Source: an uncultured Alistipes sp. (GTDB taxonomy: Bacteria > Bacteroidota > Bacteroidia > Bacteroidales > Rikenellaceae). From it: a DNA stretch of 64,000 nt. Position 1 is the first letter of the stretch, and the number at the start of each line of letters is the position of its first letter. Both the position numbers and the translations under genes were made by a program. The notes under the pieces were generated by a model. The model was not told the origin of the DNA, searched no databases, and saw only the letters and a list, made by a program, of their open reading frames with translations. Positions 6,846 to 16,258 of this stretch are shown here, in pieces. The DNA is taken from assembly GCA_949286165.1 (NCBI GenBank), contig CASDZK010000005.1:37721-101720 (forward strand), written 5' to 3'.

Positions 6846-9380
6846 ATGAAAACATTGGGAAAAGCGTGTTTGCTCTTGTGGGGATGCCTGATCGGAATGC
6901 AGGGGTTCTCTTTGGACAACGAAAGCGGCCGGATTCGGCGGATGGGAAACGCCGGAACGGAATCGTTCGACGAAGGCTGGCTGTTCATGCGCTACGGGTT
7001 GCAACCCGACGGAACTTCGCTGGCGGAACCGGCCGGAGTGGAAAAAACGGATTGGGACGATTCGAATTGGACAGCGCTCGATTTGCCGCACGATTTCGCG
7101 ATAGCGGGTCCTTTCCGGATCGAATTGGCGGGAGAAACGGGAAAGTTGCCGTACCAGGGGATCGGCTGGTATCGGAAACATTTTACGCCGGAAAAGGAGA
7201 ACGGAGAGAGAATCTATATCGATTTCGACGGAGCGATGGCCAATGCCGAAGTATGGCTCAACGGGAAATATGTCGGAACATGGCCGTACGGTTACAGCTC
7301 TTTCCGGTTGGATCTGACCCCTTATGTCGAACCCGGGAAGGAAAACGTGCTGGCGGTCCGGTTGGATACCGAGAAATGGGAGTCGAGATGGTACAGCGGC
7401 GCCGGGATATACCGCCATGTGTGGCTGGTACGGTGTAGGCCGGTGCATGTGTCGCATTGGGGAACTTACGTGACCGTGCCGGAAATATCCGACCGGTCGG
7501 CCGAAGTGAGAATGGAGGTTTCCGTTGAAAATTATAATCATTTGCCGGTCCGGGCCGAATTGGTCACGCAGTATTTCGAACTGGGTGCGGACGATGTTCC
7601 CGGCCGGTTGGTCGCCGAGGCGGAAACGGCGTTGGACATTCATGCCTGTTCTTCGGGAACGGCGGTGCTGACGGCCGATATTCCCGAACCCAAACGGTGG
7701 GATATCCAGTCGCCCGACCGTTATTTGGCGCAGACGAAGGTCATCGTGAACGGGACGGTGGAAGATGTATATAATACGCCGTTCGGTATTCGGACGATTG
7801 AATTTTCTGCGGACAAGGGCTTTTTGCTGAACGGACGGAAGGTCGAAATCAAAGGGGTTTGCCTGCATCATGATCTGGGCTCGTTGGGTGCGGCGATCAA
7901 TACGAGCGCATTGCAGCGTCAGTTGGCGATGTTGCAGGAGATGGGCTGCAACTCCATACGCACTTCCCATAATCCCCCGGCTCCCGAGCTGTTGGCGTTG
8001 GCGGACAAAATGGGCCTGTTGGTTTGGGACGAGGCTTTCGATGCGTGGAAACGCGGAAAACGGAAAAACGATTACAACCGTTTGTACGACGAGTGGCATG
8101 AAAAGGATTTGCTGGCCATGGTGCGCCGGGACCGCAACCATCCTTCCGTCATCATCTGGTCCATCGGAAACGAAGTGATGGAACAGCGGAATCTGGAAAT
8201 GACGAAGCATTTGGCCGGTATCGTGCGCCGGGCCGATCCCACCCGTCCGGTGTCCAACGGCTATAACGATCCGAACGGCGGCCGCGATTCGGGAGCGGCG
8301 GCCGCGTTGGATATCATGGGAGTCAATTATTTCTTTGGGCAGCAATCCCGTTGGGATGCCGATCCGCGGTACGCGCAAATGCCGACAATAGGCAGCGAAA
8401 CCTCTTCCTGCCTCTCTTCTCGCGGAGAATATTTTTTCGGGACGGATTACGAAAATTGGCAGATTAGCTCTTATGACCGGGCTTCGACGGGGTGGGGCTG
8501 TATCCCCGACGTACAATTCCGAACGCAAGCCGCATACCCTCATTTGCTGGGCGAATATGTCTGGACCGGATTCGACTATCTGGGAGAACCTACGCCTTAT
8601 AATTCGGACGCGACCAATTTGTTGAATTTCAGAAACGATCCGGCCAAAAAGAAAGAGCTGGAGGCGGCTTTGGACACGTTGAGGAAAAAGAGCCCGCCCT
8701 CGCGGAGCAGCTATTTCGGCATCATAGACTTGGCGGGATTTCCCAAAGACCGTTATTATCTGTACCAGTCGCAGTGGCGTCCCGACCTGCCGATGACGCA
8801 TATTCTCCCGCATTGGAACTGGCCGGAAAGAGAGGGGGAAATCACGCCGGTACATGTTTATACTTCCGGAACCGAGGCGGAGCTGTTCGTCAACGGGAAG
8901 AGCCAGGGGAGAAAAACGAAAAAGCCCGGAGAGGATTTTCGGCTGGTATGGGACAGCGTAAAATACGAACCGGGGACCGTGAAGGCCGTTTCGTATAAAG
9001 ACGGCCGGAAATGGTCGGAAGCGGAGGTGCGGACAACCGGGAAAGCCGTTGCGTTGGCCCTTACCGCCGATCGGCAGGAAATTTCGGGAGAGGATTCCGA
9101 ACTGGCGTTCGTTACCGTGGCCGTTCAGGACAAACGGGGCAATACGGTTCCCCGGACCCATCCCCTGATCAAGTTCACGGTGGAAGGTGCGGGCGAGATC
9201 GTATCGACCGATAACGGAAACCCGATCGACTTTACCTCTTTCAAAAGCCATGAGCGCAATGCGTTTAACGGTTTGGCTCTGGTAATCGTAAAGACCAAAA
9301 AAGGAGAAACCGGAAAAATCGTGGTTAAGGCGGAGAGCGAGGGTTTACGGTCCGGAACGGTGGAAATCATGAGTAAGTAA
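6846..9380 (+). CDS. Glycoside hydrolase family 2, beta-galactosidase-like
   Basis: The 844-residue protein begins with a signal peptide ending near GCLIGMQGFS. Domain order is typical of GH2: a sugar-binding jelly roll (about 40-190), an immunoglobulin-like domain (about 195-310), a TIM barrel (about 315-600) and C-terminal Ig-like domains of the DUF4982 type. The acid/base is E443 in WSIGNEVMEQ and the likely nucleophile is E518 in IGSETSSCLS. SIRTSHNPP is the family signature. It should release a terminal sugar, most often beta-galactose, in the periplasm. Neighbouring DUF5054 and GH97 genes suggest a shared glycan target. The exact linkage is not readable, so it is not named lacZ. Confidence 0.88.
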   Translation: MKTLGKACLLLWGCLIGMQGFSLDNESGRIRRMGNAGTESFDEGWLFMRYGLQPDGTSLAEPAGVEKTDWDDSNWTALDLPHDFAIAGPFRIELAGETGKLPYQGIGWYRKHFTPEKENGERIYIDFDGAMANAEVWLNGKYVGTWPYGYSSFRLDLTPYVEPGKENVLAVRLDTEKWESRWYSGAGIYRHVWLVRCRPVHVSHWGTYVTVPEISDRSAEVRMEVSVENYNHLPVRAELVTQYFELGADDVPGRLVAEAETALDIHACSSGTAVLTADIPEPKRWDIQSPDRYLAQTKVIVNGTVEDVYNTPFGIRTIEFSADKGFLLNGRKVEIKGVCLHHDLGSLGAAINTSALQRQLAMLQEMGCNSIRTSHNPPAPELLALADKMGLLVWDEAFDAWKRGKRKNDYNRLYDEWHEKDLLAMVRRDRNHPSVIIWSIGNEVMEQRNLEMTKHLAGIVRRADPTRPVSNGYNDPNGGRDSGAAAALDIMGVNYFFGQQSRWDADPRYAQMPTIGSETSSCLSSRGEYFFGTDYENWQISSYDRASTGWGCIPDVQFRTQAAYPHLLGEYVWTGFDYLGEPTPYNSDATNLLNFRNDPAKKKELEAALDTLRKKSPPSRSSYFGIIDLAGFPKDRYYLYQSQWRPDLPMTHILPHWNWPEREGEITPVHVYTSGTEAELFVNGKSQGRKTKKPGEDFRLVWDSVKYEPGTVKAVSYKDGRKWSEAEVRTTGKAVALALTADRQEISGEDSELAFVTVAVQDKRGNTVPRTHPLIKFTVEGAGEIVSTDNGNPIDFTSFKSHERNAFNGLALVIVKTKKGETGKIVVKAESEGLRSGTVEIMSK

Positions 9381-9402
9381 AAACAATAAATGAACGTAAG
9401 TT

Positions 9403-11241
9403 ATGGAACGAAAAGGATGGTTTTGGATAGTCGCGGTCTTGTTGGGGTCGGTGTTGGCCGCTTGCGGACGGACGGAATATGCGGTAAAATCCCCCGACGG
9501 TTCCGTTGTCGTCGAAATGGCGGTCCGGGACGGAAATTTGTGTTACCGGGTGTTTAAGGACGCCACGCTCGTCGTGGATCGTTCCGACATGCTTTGGAGC
9601 GTAGCCGGAGACAGGCTCGGAAGCCGTGTCGAAAAGATGAAGATTCGAAGAAAAGACGCGAAGGACGCTTCGTTCGACGTTTTGGGAGGACATGCTTCGG
9701 GCAGGGAGCGGTATAACGGGGTGTTGTGCGAGATCGTTTCCGACACGTTGCCTGCTTTCCTTTTGGAAGTGAGGGCGTTCGACGAAGGGGTGGCGTTTCG
9801 CTACCTGAGCGATGCCGCAGGCGCGGCGGAAATCGACGATTTCACGACTTTTATCGTTCCTTCGGGGACAACGGTGTGGTTGCAGGACAATATCCGGTAT
9901 TACGAGGGAAACTATTCGGCGCATGATGCGGACGATTTGTCCGAAGGGCAGCTGGCGGGACCTCCTGTGGTCGTGAAATATCCTCAGCCGGATCTTTATG
10001 CAGCCGTTACGGAAGCCGGCCTGGCCGATTTCGCGGGAATGGCGCTGCGGGTTTCCGGGAAACGGGTTTTTCAGGCCGAACTGGACGGAAAGACGCTGTT
10101 GTCGGGAAATGTCCGGACTCCCTGGCGGGTGGTCTTGGTCGGTTCTTTGAACGATTTGGTAAATAACGACGTAGTCGCCGCTTTGTCGGAAAACCCTTCC
10201 GAAACGCTTTTCCGGGATGCCGACCGGTGGCTGAAACCGGGTAAATGCGTCTGGAGCTGGCTGACGGGAACCGGAGTTTCTTTCGAAAACATGAAAAAGT
10301 TTTCGGAATGGGCCGGTCAGCTGGGAATCGAGTATAATCTGGTGGACGAAGGTTGGAGCAGCTGGCAGGAAGACGGCAAGGACGGATGGGCTTTGATGAA
10401 GGAACTGGTCGATTACTCCGCCGAGCGGAACGTGAAGGTTTGGGCCTGGAAAGCCTATCCGGACAGAAATGGGATTCCCGGCATACAGACGCCGGAAAGG
10501 AGAAAGGAGTTTTTCGAAAAATGCAAGGAAACCGGGATTGCCGGACTGAAAATCGACTTTTTCGACAGCGAGTCGCAGGAAATCACGAAATATTACCGGG
10601 AAACGCTGCGCGAAGCTGCCGAATACGGCTTGATGATCAATTTCCACGGATGCGACAAACCGACCGGCTTGAACAGGACTTATCCGAATGAAATGTCGAG
10701 GGAGGGCATTAGAGGTTATGAATACGGCATAAGTACCGATTGCAACGTTACGCTTCCCTTTACGCGGCTTTTGGCCGGTCATGGCGACGTAACCCCGTTG
10801 GTTTTGAATCCCGGCCAGATGAACGGGACGACGCTCGCCCATCAATTGGCGAGCGCGGTAATCTATTCATCGCCTTTGCTGTGCCTGGCTGCGCATCCGG
10901 AAGAAATTCTGAACAGTCCGGATCGGGAATTCATCGTATCCATGCCTACCGTTTGGGACGAGACCGTCGTGTTGCCTCCGAGCGAGATAGGAGAAGCCGT
11001 TTTATGGGCCAGACGCAGCGGATCGGTTTGGTATGTCGGAGGAATGACGAAGGAGCGGCGGTCTTTCGAGCTGGACCTGTCGTTTTTGGATGCGGGCGAA
11101 TATGCCGTTTCCTGCATAACGGATATTCCGGATCAGCCGCATGACGCCGCCAGAAAGGAGGAACGCCTGACCGGAAGCGACAAGTTGCGTATCGAAATGA
11201 ATGCCCGGGGCGGGTTTGCCGCTAAAATTTCGCCGTTGTAG
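9403..11241 (+). CDS. Glycoside hydrolase family 97, probable retaining alpha-galactosidase type
   Basis: The 612-residue protein has a lipoprotein-like signal (VAVLLGSVLAAC). An N-terminal beta-super-sandwich (about 25-265), a catalytic barrel (about 270-540) and a C-terminal beta-domain follow the GH97 plan. At the catalytic position it has Asp385 in KIDFFDSE, as retaining GH97 alpha-galactosidases do, where the inverting SusB alpha-glucosidases use Glu residues. A Glu cluster at 430-440 (NEMSREGIRGYE) would supply the acid/base, and E440 has the expected spacing. It closes the DUF5054-GH2-GH97 operon and is followed by a terminator at 11282. Family is firm; retaining mechanism is inferred from D385. 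Confidence 0.88.
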   Translation: MERKGWFWIVAVLLGSVLAACGRTEYAVKSPDGSVVVEMAVRDGNLCYRVFKDATLVVDRSDMLWSVAGDRLGSRVEKMKIRRKDAKDASFDVLGGHASGRERYNGVLCEIVSDTLPAFLLEVRAFDEGVAFRYLSDAAGAAEIDDFTTFIVPSGTTVWLQDNIRYYEGNYSAHDADDLSEGQLAGPPVVVKYPQPDLYAAVTEAGLADFAGMALRVSGKRVFQAELDGKTLLSGNVRTPWRVVLVGSLNDLVNNDVVAALSENPSETLFRDADRWLKPGKCVWSWLTGTGVSFENMKKFSEWAGQLGIEYNLVDEGWSSWQEDGKDGWALMKELVDYSAERNVKVWAWKAYPDRNGIPGIQTPERRKEFFEKCKETGIAGLKIDFFDSESQEITKYYRETLREAAEYGLMINFHGCDKPTGLNRTYPNEMSREGIRGYEYGISTDCNVTLPFTRLLAGHGDVTPLVLNPGQMNGTTLAHQLASAVIYSSPLLCLAAHPEEILNSPDREFIVSMPTVWDETVVLPPSEIGEAVLWARRSGSVWYVGGMTKERRSFELDLSFLDAGEYAVSCITDIPDQPHDAARKEERLTGSDKLRIEMNARGGFAAKISPL

Positions 11242-11281
11242 CGTGAAAATTGCCGGAAACGGCACGAATGTCGGATTTGAG

Positions 11282-11314
11282 AAGGGGAGTTAACAAATAA
11301 AAACTCCCCTTTTG
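11282..11314 (+). terminator. Terminator of the glycosidase operon
   Basis: AAGGGGAGTT (11282-11291) pairs with AACTCCCCTT (11302-11311), followed by a short T-run, 40 bp past the GH97 stop. Confidence 0.75.
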
Positions 11315-11390
11315 TCTTTAGCAAGTCGTTCGAAAAATCTTTATCTGCCAGGCTTTGCTTTTCAAAGATAGGGAGCGTACTGACCCGAAG

Positions 11391-11546
11391 TTTTCAACCC
11401 CAATCGGCCTTTAGGCCGGCCTTCGGCTTTTTCGTCTGTTTTCAGTCTCGTAGGAATCCCGTTGTTCCCTCGAACAGACGAAAAATCTACTGCGGCATAG
11501 TCCCGAAATCATGGCGAAGCCTAAGGAGCGATTGGGGGTGGAAAGC
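11391..11546. repeat. 156-bp nested inverted-repeat (rod-like) element of unknown type
   Basis: The outer arms TTTTCAACCCCAATCG (11391-11406) and CGATTGGGGGTGGAAA (11529-11544) are complementary apart from one extra base. A middle arm CCTTCGGCTT (11420-11429) pairs imperfectly with AAGCCTAAGG (11517-11526), and an inner perfect 13-bp arm (11428-11440) pairs with 11473-11485. The whole can fold into one long hairpin with a 32-nt apical region. There is no open frame or terminator T-run. It could be a palindromic MITE-like element or a structured RNA; I cannot tell which. The remainder of the 11242-11795 gap holds only the terminator, a small GTAAC-CCT-GTTAC palindrome near 11604 and a promoter. 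Confidence 0.5.
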
Positions 11547-11758
11547 GGTAACGCAGCCGATGAAGATTTTTGGGACATTTACATTTGCAGTATTGAATAT
11601 TAAGTAACCCTGTTACGTATTTTTGAAAAAAAGAGTCGCAGTGAACTAATTTTGGGGCGACTTCATTGTTTTCGGAAAGTGCGTGGCGTTTTCGGGACTT
11701 TGCACGGTCGCGTCCGATATTTGTTGATTCAAGATTTCGCTATCTCGTCAATTCTGTT

Positions 11759-11766
11759 TATCTTTG
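11759..11766 (+). promoter_or_regulatory. -7 element upstream of DUF3127/purH operon
   Basis: TATCTTTG matches TAnnTTTG and lies 29 bp before the DUF3127 start codon. The -33 region has no clear TTG at the best spacing. Confidence 0.5.
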
Positions 11767-11795
11767 TAGATTAAAACATAAATATTTGGGAAACT

Positions 11796-12209
11796 ATGGA
11801 ATTAGATCTGCTCGTTACGAACATATTGCCTCCGATCTCCGGTCAGTCGGCCCGCGGAGCGTGGACAAAACAGGAAGTCATTTTTGAAATTCCTTCGGAA
11901 TTCAACCGGAAAATCTGCATCGGTTTTATGGGCGAACGCGTCCAATTGGTGTCGTCGCTTTCCGTCGGCGAACTGGTAAAAGTTTATTTTAACGTGGAAT
12001 CGCGCGAGTTTAACGGCAAATGGTACACCAACGTGAATGCATGGAAGATCGAAAAGCCGGCTCAGGCGGCTGCCCAGCCTGTGCCGCCCGCAGTTCCCAT
12101 GCCCCCGCTCGGAGGAATGCCCGCCGAGTCGAAACCGTTTGCCGCCGGCACGGATCCGTTGGATGAGAATTATACGCCTGCGGACGATTCGGGAGACCTT
12201 CCTTTTTAA
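11796..12209 (+). CDS. DUF3127 domain protein
   Basis: A small soluble 137-residue protein. Residues 1-87 (VTNILPPISGQSARGAWTKQ, then the FNGKWYTNVNAWKIE block) form an OB-fold-like beta domain that I recognise as DUF3127, common in Bacteroidota and of unknown function. The tail (about 90-137) is rich in Pro, Ala and Asp and ends DSGDLPF, like the acidic, disordered C-terminal tip of single-strand DNA-binding proteins. This resemblance is suggestive only. It is 38 bp upstream of purH and probably co-transcribed with it. Confidence 0.8.
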   Translation: MELDLLVTNILPPISGQSARGAWTKQEVIFEIPSEFNRKICIGFMGERVQLVSSLSVGELVKVYFNVESREFNGKWYTNVNAWKIEKPAQAAAQPVPPAVPMPPLGGMPAESKPFAAGTDPLDENYTPADDSGDLPF

Positions 12210-12247
12210 TGATTTAAGTTGTGGAATTTTAGTAAAGTTTTAATATC

Positions 12248-13768
12248 GTGAAGAAAATAAAAAGCGCGTTGATTTCCGTTTTTTACAAGGACGGATTGGA
12301 AGAGATTATCAAATGTCTGGCAGAAAATTCCGTAACGATTTATTCTACCGGCGGAACCTTGAAATTTATCGAAGAATTGGGATATAAGGCAGAAGCCGTG
12401 GAAAACCTGACCGGTTATCCGTCCATTCTGGGCGGACGGGTAAAAACGCTTCATCCGAAAGTTTTCGGCGGCATTTTGGCCCGCCGCGACAATGAAAGCG
12501 ACAACCGGCAGTTGGCCGAATACGGCATTCCCGAAATCGATCTGGTCATCGTGGACCTTTACCCGTTCGAAGAAACCGTGAAAAGCGGGGCGGATCATCA
12601 GGCTGTCATCGAAAAAATCGATATCGGGGGAATTTCGTTGATTCGCGCTGCCGCGAAAAATTACAAGGATGTGGCTATCGTGGCTTCCAAGAACCAGTAT
12701 GCCGAACTGCTCGAAAAACTGCAAGCCAACGGTTGCGCCCTTTCGGAAGCCGATCGGCGTCGTTTCGCCGCTTTCGCTTTCGCGGTCAGTTCTTCCTACG
12801 ACACCGCTATCTTCAAATATTTCAACAGGGAAGAAGGAATCGATGCGTTGCGCGAGAGTTACGACCAAAGCCATCCGTTGCGTTACGGGGAAAACCCGCA
12901 TCAGAAAGCGGTGTTTTACGGCAATCTCGACGAACTGTTCGAAAAACTGAACGGCAAGGACATTTCTTATAACAATATGCTCGATATCGATGCGGCCCTC
13001 AATCTGATCGCCGAATTCGACGAGCCTACTTTCGCCATTCTGAAACATAACAACGCTTGCGGAGTCGCTTCGCGTCCCACGCTGTTCGAAGCGTGGAAGG
13101 ACGCATTGGCTGGCGATCCCGTTTCCGCTTTCGGCGGCGTTTTGATCTGTAACCGGGAAGTGGACGTCCGGACGGCGGAAGAGATCAACAAATTGTTTTT
13201 CGAGGTTATCGTGGCTCCTTCCTATGCTTCGGAAGCGTTGGACATTCTGAAATCGAAAAAGAACCGCATTATCCTGCGACTGATCGAGGCGCCGCGGGCT
13301 ACCTGTCAGATGCGTTCGTTGCTGAACGGCGTGGCCGTGCAACAGCGCGACCTGAAAGTCGGCGGTATCGACAGCGAAATGACCGGTGTTACCCGGAAAG
13401 AGGTTACGGACGAGGAACGGAAAGACCTGGTCTTCGCGAACAAACTGGTCAAACATTCCAAAAGCAACGCGATCGTATTGGCCAAGAACGGCATGTTGCT
13501 GGCCAGCGGGGTAGGGCAGACCTCCCGGGTCGATGCTTTGCGGCAGGCGATCGCCAAGGCTCAGTCGTTCGGGTTCGATTTGAACGGGGCCGTCATGGCT
13601 TCCGATGCTTTCTTCCCCTTCGGAGACTGCGTCGAAATCGCTCATCAGGCCGGGATTACCGCAGTGATCCAGCCCGGCGGTTCCGTCCGCGACAACGAAA
13701 GCATAGATTATTGCAATGCCAACGATATGGCGATGGTGTTTACCTCGCTCCGCCATTTCAAACATTAG
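12248..13768 (+). CDS. purH: Bifunctional AICAR formyltransferase / IMP cyclohydrolase
   Basis: The 506-residue protein catalyses the last two steps of purine synthesis: formylation of AICAR and ring closure to IMP. The N-terminal MGS-like cyclohydrolase domain spans about 1-190 (YSTGGTLKFIEELGY, GGRVKTLHPKVFGGIL). The formyltransferase domain fills the rest, with LRYGENPHQKAVFYG, KHNNACGVAS and the terminal FFPFGDCVEIAHQAGITAVI block. The start codon is GTG at 12248; there is no in-frame ATG upstream after the DUF3127 stop. It is linked to mreB by a 34-bp gap, joining purine synthesis and the cell-shape genes in one transcription unit. Confidence 0.96.
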   Translation: MKKIKSALISVFYKDGLEEIIKCLAENSVTIYSTGGTLKFIEELGYKAEAVENLTGYPSILGGRVKTLHPKVFGGILARRDNESDNRQLAEYGIPEIDLVIVDLYPFEETVKSGADHQAVIEKIDIGGISLIRAAAKNYKDVAIVASKNQYAELLEKLQANGCALSEADRRRFAAFAFAVSSSYDTAIFKYFNREEGIDALRESYDQSHPLRYGENPHQKAVFYGNLDELFEKLNGKDISYNNMLDIDAALNLIAEFDEPTFAILKHNNACGVASRPTLFEAWKDALAGDPVSAFGGVLICNREVDVRTAEEINKLFFEVIVAPSYASEALDILKSKKNRIILRLIEAPRATCQMRSLLNGVAVQQRDLKVGGIDSEMTGVTRKEVTDEERKDLVFANKLVKHSKSNAIVLAKNGMLLASGVGQTSRVDALRQAIAKAQSFGFDLNGAVMASDAFFPFGDCVEIAHQAGITAVIQPGGSVRDNESIDYCNANDMAMVFTSLRHFKH

Positions 13769-13802
13769 TATCGGGTAGATAAAATTTTAAATCTGCATAA
13801 AA

Positions 13803-14825
13803 ATGGGATTATTCTCTTTGCTTACGCAAGAAATCGCCATGGATTTGGGAACGGCCAATACGTTGATTATCCATAACGATAAGATCGTAGTGGACGAACC
13901 CTCTATCGTGGCTTTGGACCAACATACGGGCAAGCTGATCGCGATCGGCAAGAAAGCCCGGATGATGCACGGCCGTACCCATCAGGACATCAAGACGATC
14001 CGTCCGTTGCGGGATGGCGTCATTGCCGATTTCAATGCTGCCGGACTGATGATTCGGGGCATGATTAAAATGATTAAGTCGAAAAGCATGTTCGCTCCGT
14101 CGCTCCGCATGGTCATCTGCATTCCGTCGGGGAGTACGGACGTGGAGATACGGGCCGTGCGCACTTCTGCGGAAGAAGCGGGCGGACGCGAGGTGTATCT
14201 GATTTACGAACCGATGGCGGCGGCTTTGGGGATCGGTCTGGATGTCGAAGCCCCGATGGGACATATGGTGGTGGATATCGGCGGCGGGACCACGGAAATC
14301 GCCGTGATTTCTCTGGGGGGCATCGTATGCAGCGAGAGCATCAATGTCGCCGGAGACGTCTTTACGGAAGATATCCAGACCTATATGCGCCAGCAGCACA
14401 ATATCAAGATCGGCGACCGTACGGCCGAAACCATTAAGATCGCGGTAGGAGCGGCCGTGTCCGATTTGGACGAGCCTCCCGGAGATTTCAAGGTCATCGG
14501 GCACAGCATCATCGATTCCCGTCCGCACGAAGTCACGGTGTCGTATCAGGAAATCGCTTTCGCGCTGGAAAAGTCGTTGGTCAAGATCGATGCAGCCATT
14601 ATGAAAGTGTTGGAAAAAACGCCCCCCGAACTGTATAGCGATATCGCCGACGGCGGAGGAATCTATCTGGCCGGGGGAGGCGCGTTGATCAAGGGACTCG
14701 ACCGGCGTTTGTACGAGAAGACGAAAATCCAGTTCCATGTGGCCGAAGATCCGTTGCGTGCGGTGGCCCGCGGTACGGGAATCGCCTTGAAAAATATCAA
14801 TCGTTTCTCGTTCCTGAAAAAATAA
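13803..14825 (+). CDS. mreB: Rod shape-determining actin homologue MreB
   Basis: The 340-residue actin-like ATPase polymerises under the inner membrane and steers the elongation cell-wall machinery. It shows the phosphate-1 motif MDLGTANTLI, the phosphate-2 motif VVDIGGGTTEIAVI and the adenosine motif YLAGGGALIKGLDRRL. The N-terminal hydrophobic LFSLLTQEIA fits the membrane-inserting loop. It is followed by mreC after 71 bp, and the order mreB-mreC-mreD-mrdA-rodA is the standard elongasome set. Confidence 0.97.
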   Translation: MGLFSLLTQEIAMDLGTANTLIIHNDKIVVDEPSIVALDQHTGKLIAIGKKARMMHGRTHQDIKTIRPLRDGVIADFNAAGLMIRGMIKMIKSKSMFAPSLRMVICIPSGSTDVEIRAVRTSAEEAGGREVYLIYEPMAAALGIGLDVEAPMGHMVVDIGGGTTEIAVISLGGIVCSESINVAGDVFTEDIQTYMRQQHNIKIGDRTAETIKIAVGAAVSDLDEPPGDFKVIGHSIIDSRPHEVTVSYQEIAFALEKSLVKIDAAIMKVLEKTPPELYSDIADGGGIYLAGGGALIKGLDRRLYEKTKIQFHVAEDPLRAVARGTGIALKNINRFSFLKK

Positions 14826-14896
14826 ATTTTCGGGCGTGCGGGGTTTCCCCGATTCGTTCGGGGGGCCGCGCCGCGTAAAACGTTTTTTGTGTTCGT

Positions 14897-15733
14897 ATGT
14901 TCCGGTTGCTTCTTTTCCTGAAAAAGATCTATTTTTTCGCGTTGTTCGTCGTTTTGGAACTGCTCGCTTTCAGCTATTTTTACCGCAGTTCGGCTTATAC
15001 CAACGCCAAAATCATGAACGCCTCCAATCGTCTCGTCGGGGGCGTTTATAATAGTTTGCATCAGGTAAAGTCGTATTTTTTATTGAAAGAAGAGAACCGG
15101 CAGTTGCTCGACCGGATTTCCGAACTGGAAAACCGTCTCGAAAATTATCGGGCCGGGGAATTGTTTTTGCGCGACTCGTCGCGTTTCGAGCCGGTGGATT
15201 CGCTGGGGTGCTATATATACCGTAATGCCCGGGTCATCAACAATTCCATCGTCCGGCGTCATAATTTTCTGACGTTGGACAAGGGGCGTCGGAACGGCAT
15301 AGAAAAGGATATGGCCGTGACGCAAAACGGGATGCTGGTCGGTTACGTCCTGCATGTTTCCGACAAATTCGCCGTTTGCATGTCGCTTCTCAATACCGAT
15401 TTCAAGACCAGCGGGCGCGGACTGCGCGGCGATTACGACGGGTCTATCCGTTGGGACGGCATTCGTTACGATCACGCCACGCTTTCCGAAATTCCCCGAT
15501 ATGCCGAAATCAACGTGGGAGACACGATCGTCACGACCTCTTTCTCTTCCCGTTTTCCGGAAGGCATCGGCATCGGGACGGTGGAGTCTTTCGAACTGAT
15601 TAACGGGACATATTATGAAGCGGATATCCGGTTGTTTACCCGTTTCGGCGCATTGCGTTACGTCGATGTGATCCGCTACAAGGACATGGAGGAACGCCGT
15701 TTGCTCGAAGAAATGATAGAGAACGATATTTGA
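14897..15733 (+). CDS. mreC: Rod shape-determining protein MreC
   Basis: The 278-residue bitopic membrane protein has a transmembrane helix at about 8-28. A coiled-coil stretch follows at about 60-90 (LLKEENRQLLDRISELENRL), then a double beta-barrel periplasmic domain. It scaffolds PBP2 and RodA through contact in the periplasm. The motif LDKGRRNGIEKDMAVTQNG is the family signature. Its stop codon TGA (15731-15733) abuts mreD. Confidence 0.93.
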   Translation: MFRLLLFLKKIYFFALFVVLELLAFSYFYRSSAYTNAKIMNASNRLVGGVYNSLHQVKSYFLLKEENRQLLDRISELENRLENYRAGELFLRDSSRFEPVDSLGCYIYRNARVINNSIVRRHNFLTLDKGRRNGIEKDMAVTQNGMLVGYVLHVSDKFAVCMSLLNTDFKTSGRGLRGDYDGSIRWDGIRYDHATLSEIPRYAEINVGDTIVTTSFSSRFPEGIGIGTVESFELINGTYYEADIRLFTRFGALRYVDVIRYKDMEERRLLEEMIENDI

Positions 15734-15738
15734 AAGTC

Positions 15739-16254
15739 ATGATCAGATTTTTGGAATATACGGGATTCGCCCTGCTGTTGCTGCTGTTACAGATATTGTT
15801 GTTTAACCGGTTGCAGATCAACGGTTTCTTCAATATCTACATTTATATCCTGTTCATCATCGCTTTACCGGCCAATGTCAATGGCACGGTGCTGCTTCTT
15901 TCGGCGGGAGCGATCGGCGCCTGTGTCGATTTTACCTGCGGAACGCCCGGAATCCACGCGATGGCGGCTCTTTTCATCGCTTTTCTCCGGCCGGTGCTGA
16001 TTCGCATTTTTATCGGCAGCGACGAAGAGAGTCAGAACTGCATCCCTTCTTCCCTTTCCGTCGGTCCCCGCAAATATCTCGGCTATGCCGTCACTTCCGT
16101 GCTCGTTTACGATATAACGGTGTTCATGCTGGAAGCGTTGTCCTGGGAGAATATCGGTTATACGTTGCTGCGTATTTTGGCCAGCTCTGCGGCCTCCGTT
16201 TTTTTTATTTACCTGCTTCAACTGATGCTTCCGTTGAACCGAAAAATAAACTGA
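15739..16254 (+). CDS. mreD: Rod shape-determining protein MreD
   Basis: A 171-residue integral membrane protein of five to six helices. It is short, hydrophobic and poorly conserved, as usual for MreD, and the call rests on position between mreC and mrdA plus topology. I start it at the ATG at 15739 (MIRFLEYTGF); an in-frame TTG at 15730 overlapping the mreC stop would add three residues. The N-terminal LQILLFNRLQINGFFNIYIY is typical of the family in Bacteroidota. Confidence 0.85.
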   Translation: MIRFLEYTGFALLLLLLQILLFNRLQINGFFNIYIYILFIIALPANVNGTVLLLSAGAIGACVDFTCGTPGIHAMAALFIAFLRPVLIRIFIGSDEESQNCIPSSLSVGPRKYLGYAVTSVLVYDITVFMLEALSWENIGYTLLRILASSAASVFFIYLLQLMLPLNRKIN

Positions 16255-16258
16255 CGTT

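Noticed and set aside
6690..9251. An 853-codon open frame on the minus strand across the GH2 gene
   Set aside because: It lies antisense to an intact GH2 with all catalytic motifs, has no recognisable domain and an Arg/His/Pro-rich composition typical of antisense frames in GC-rich codons.
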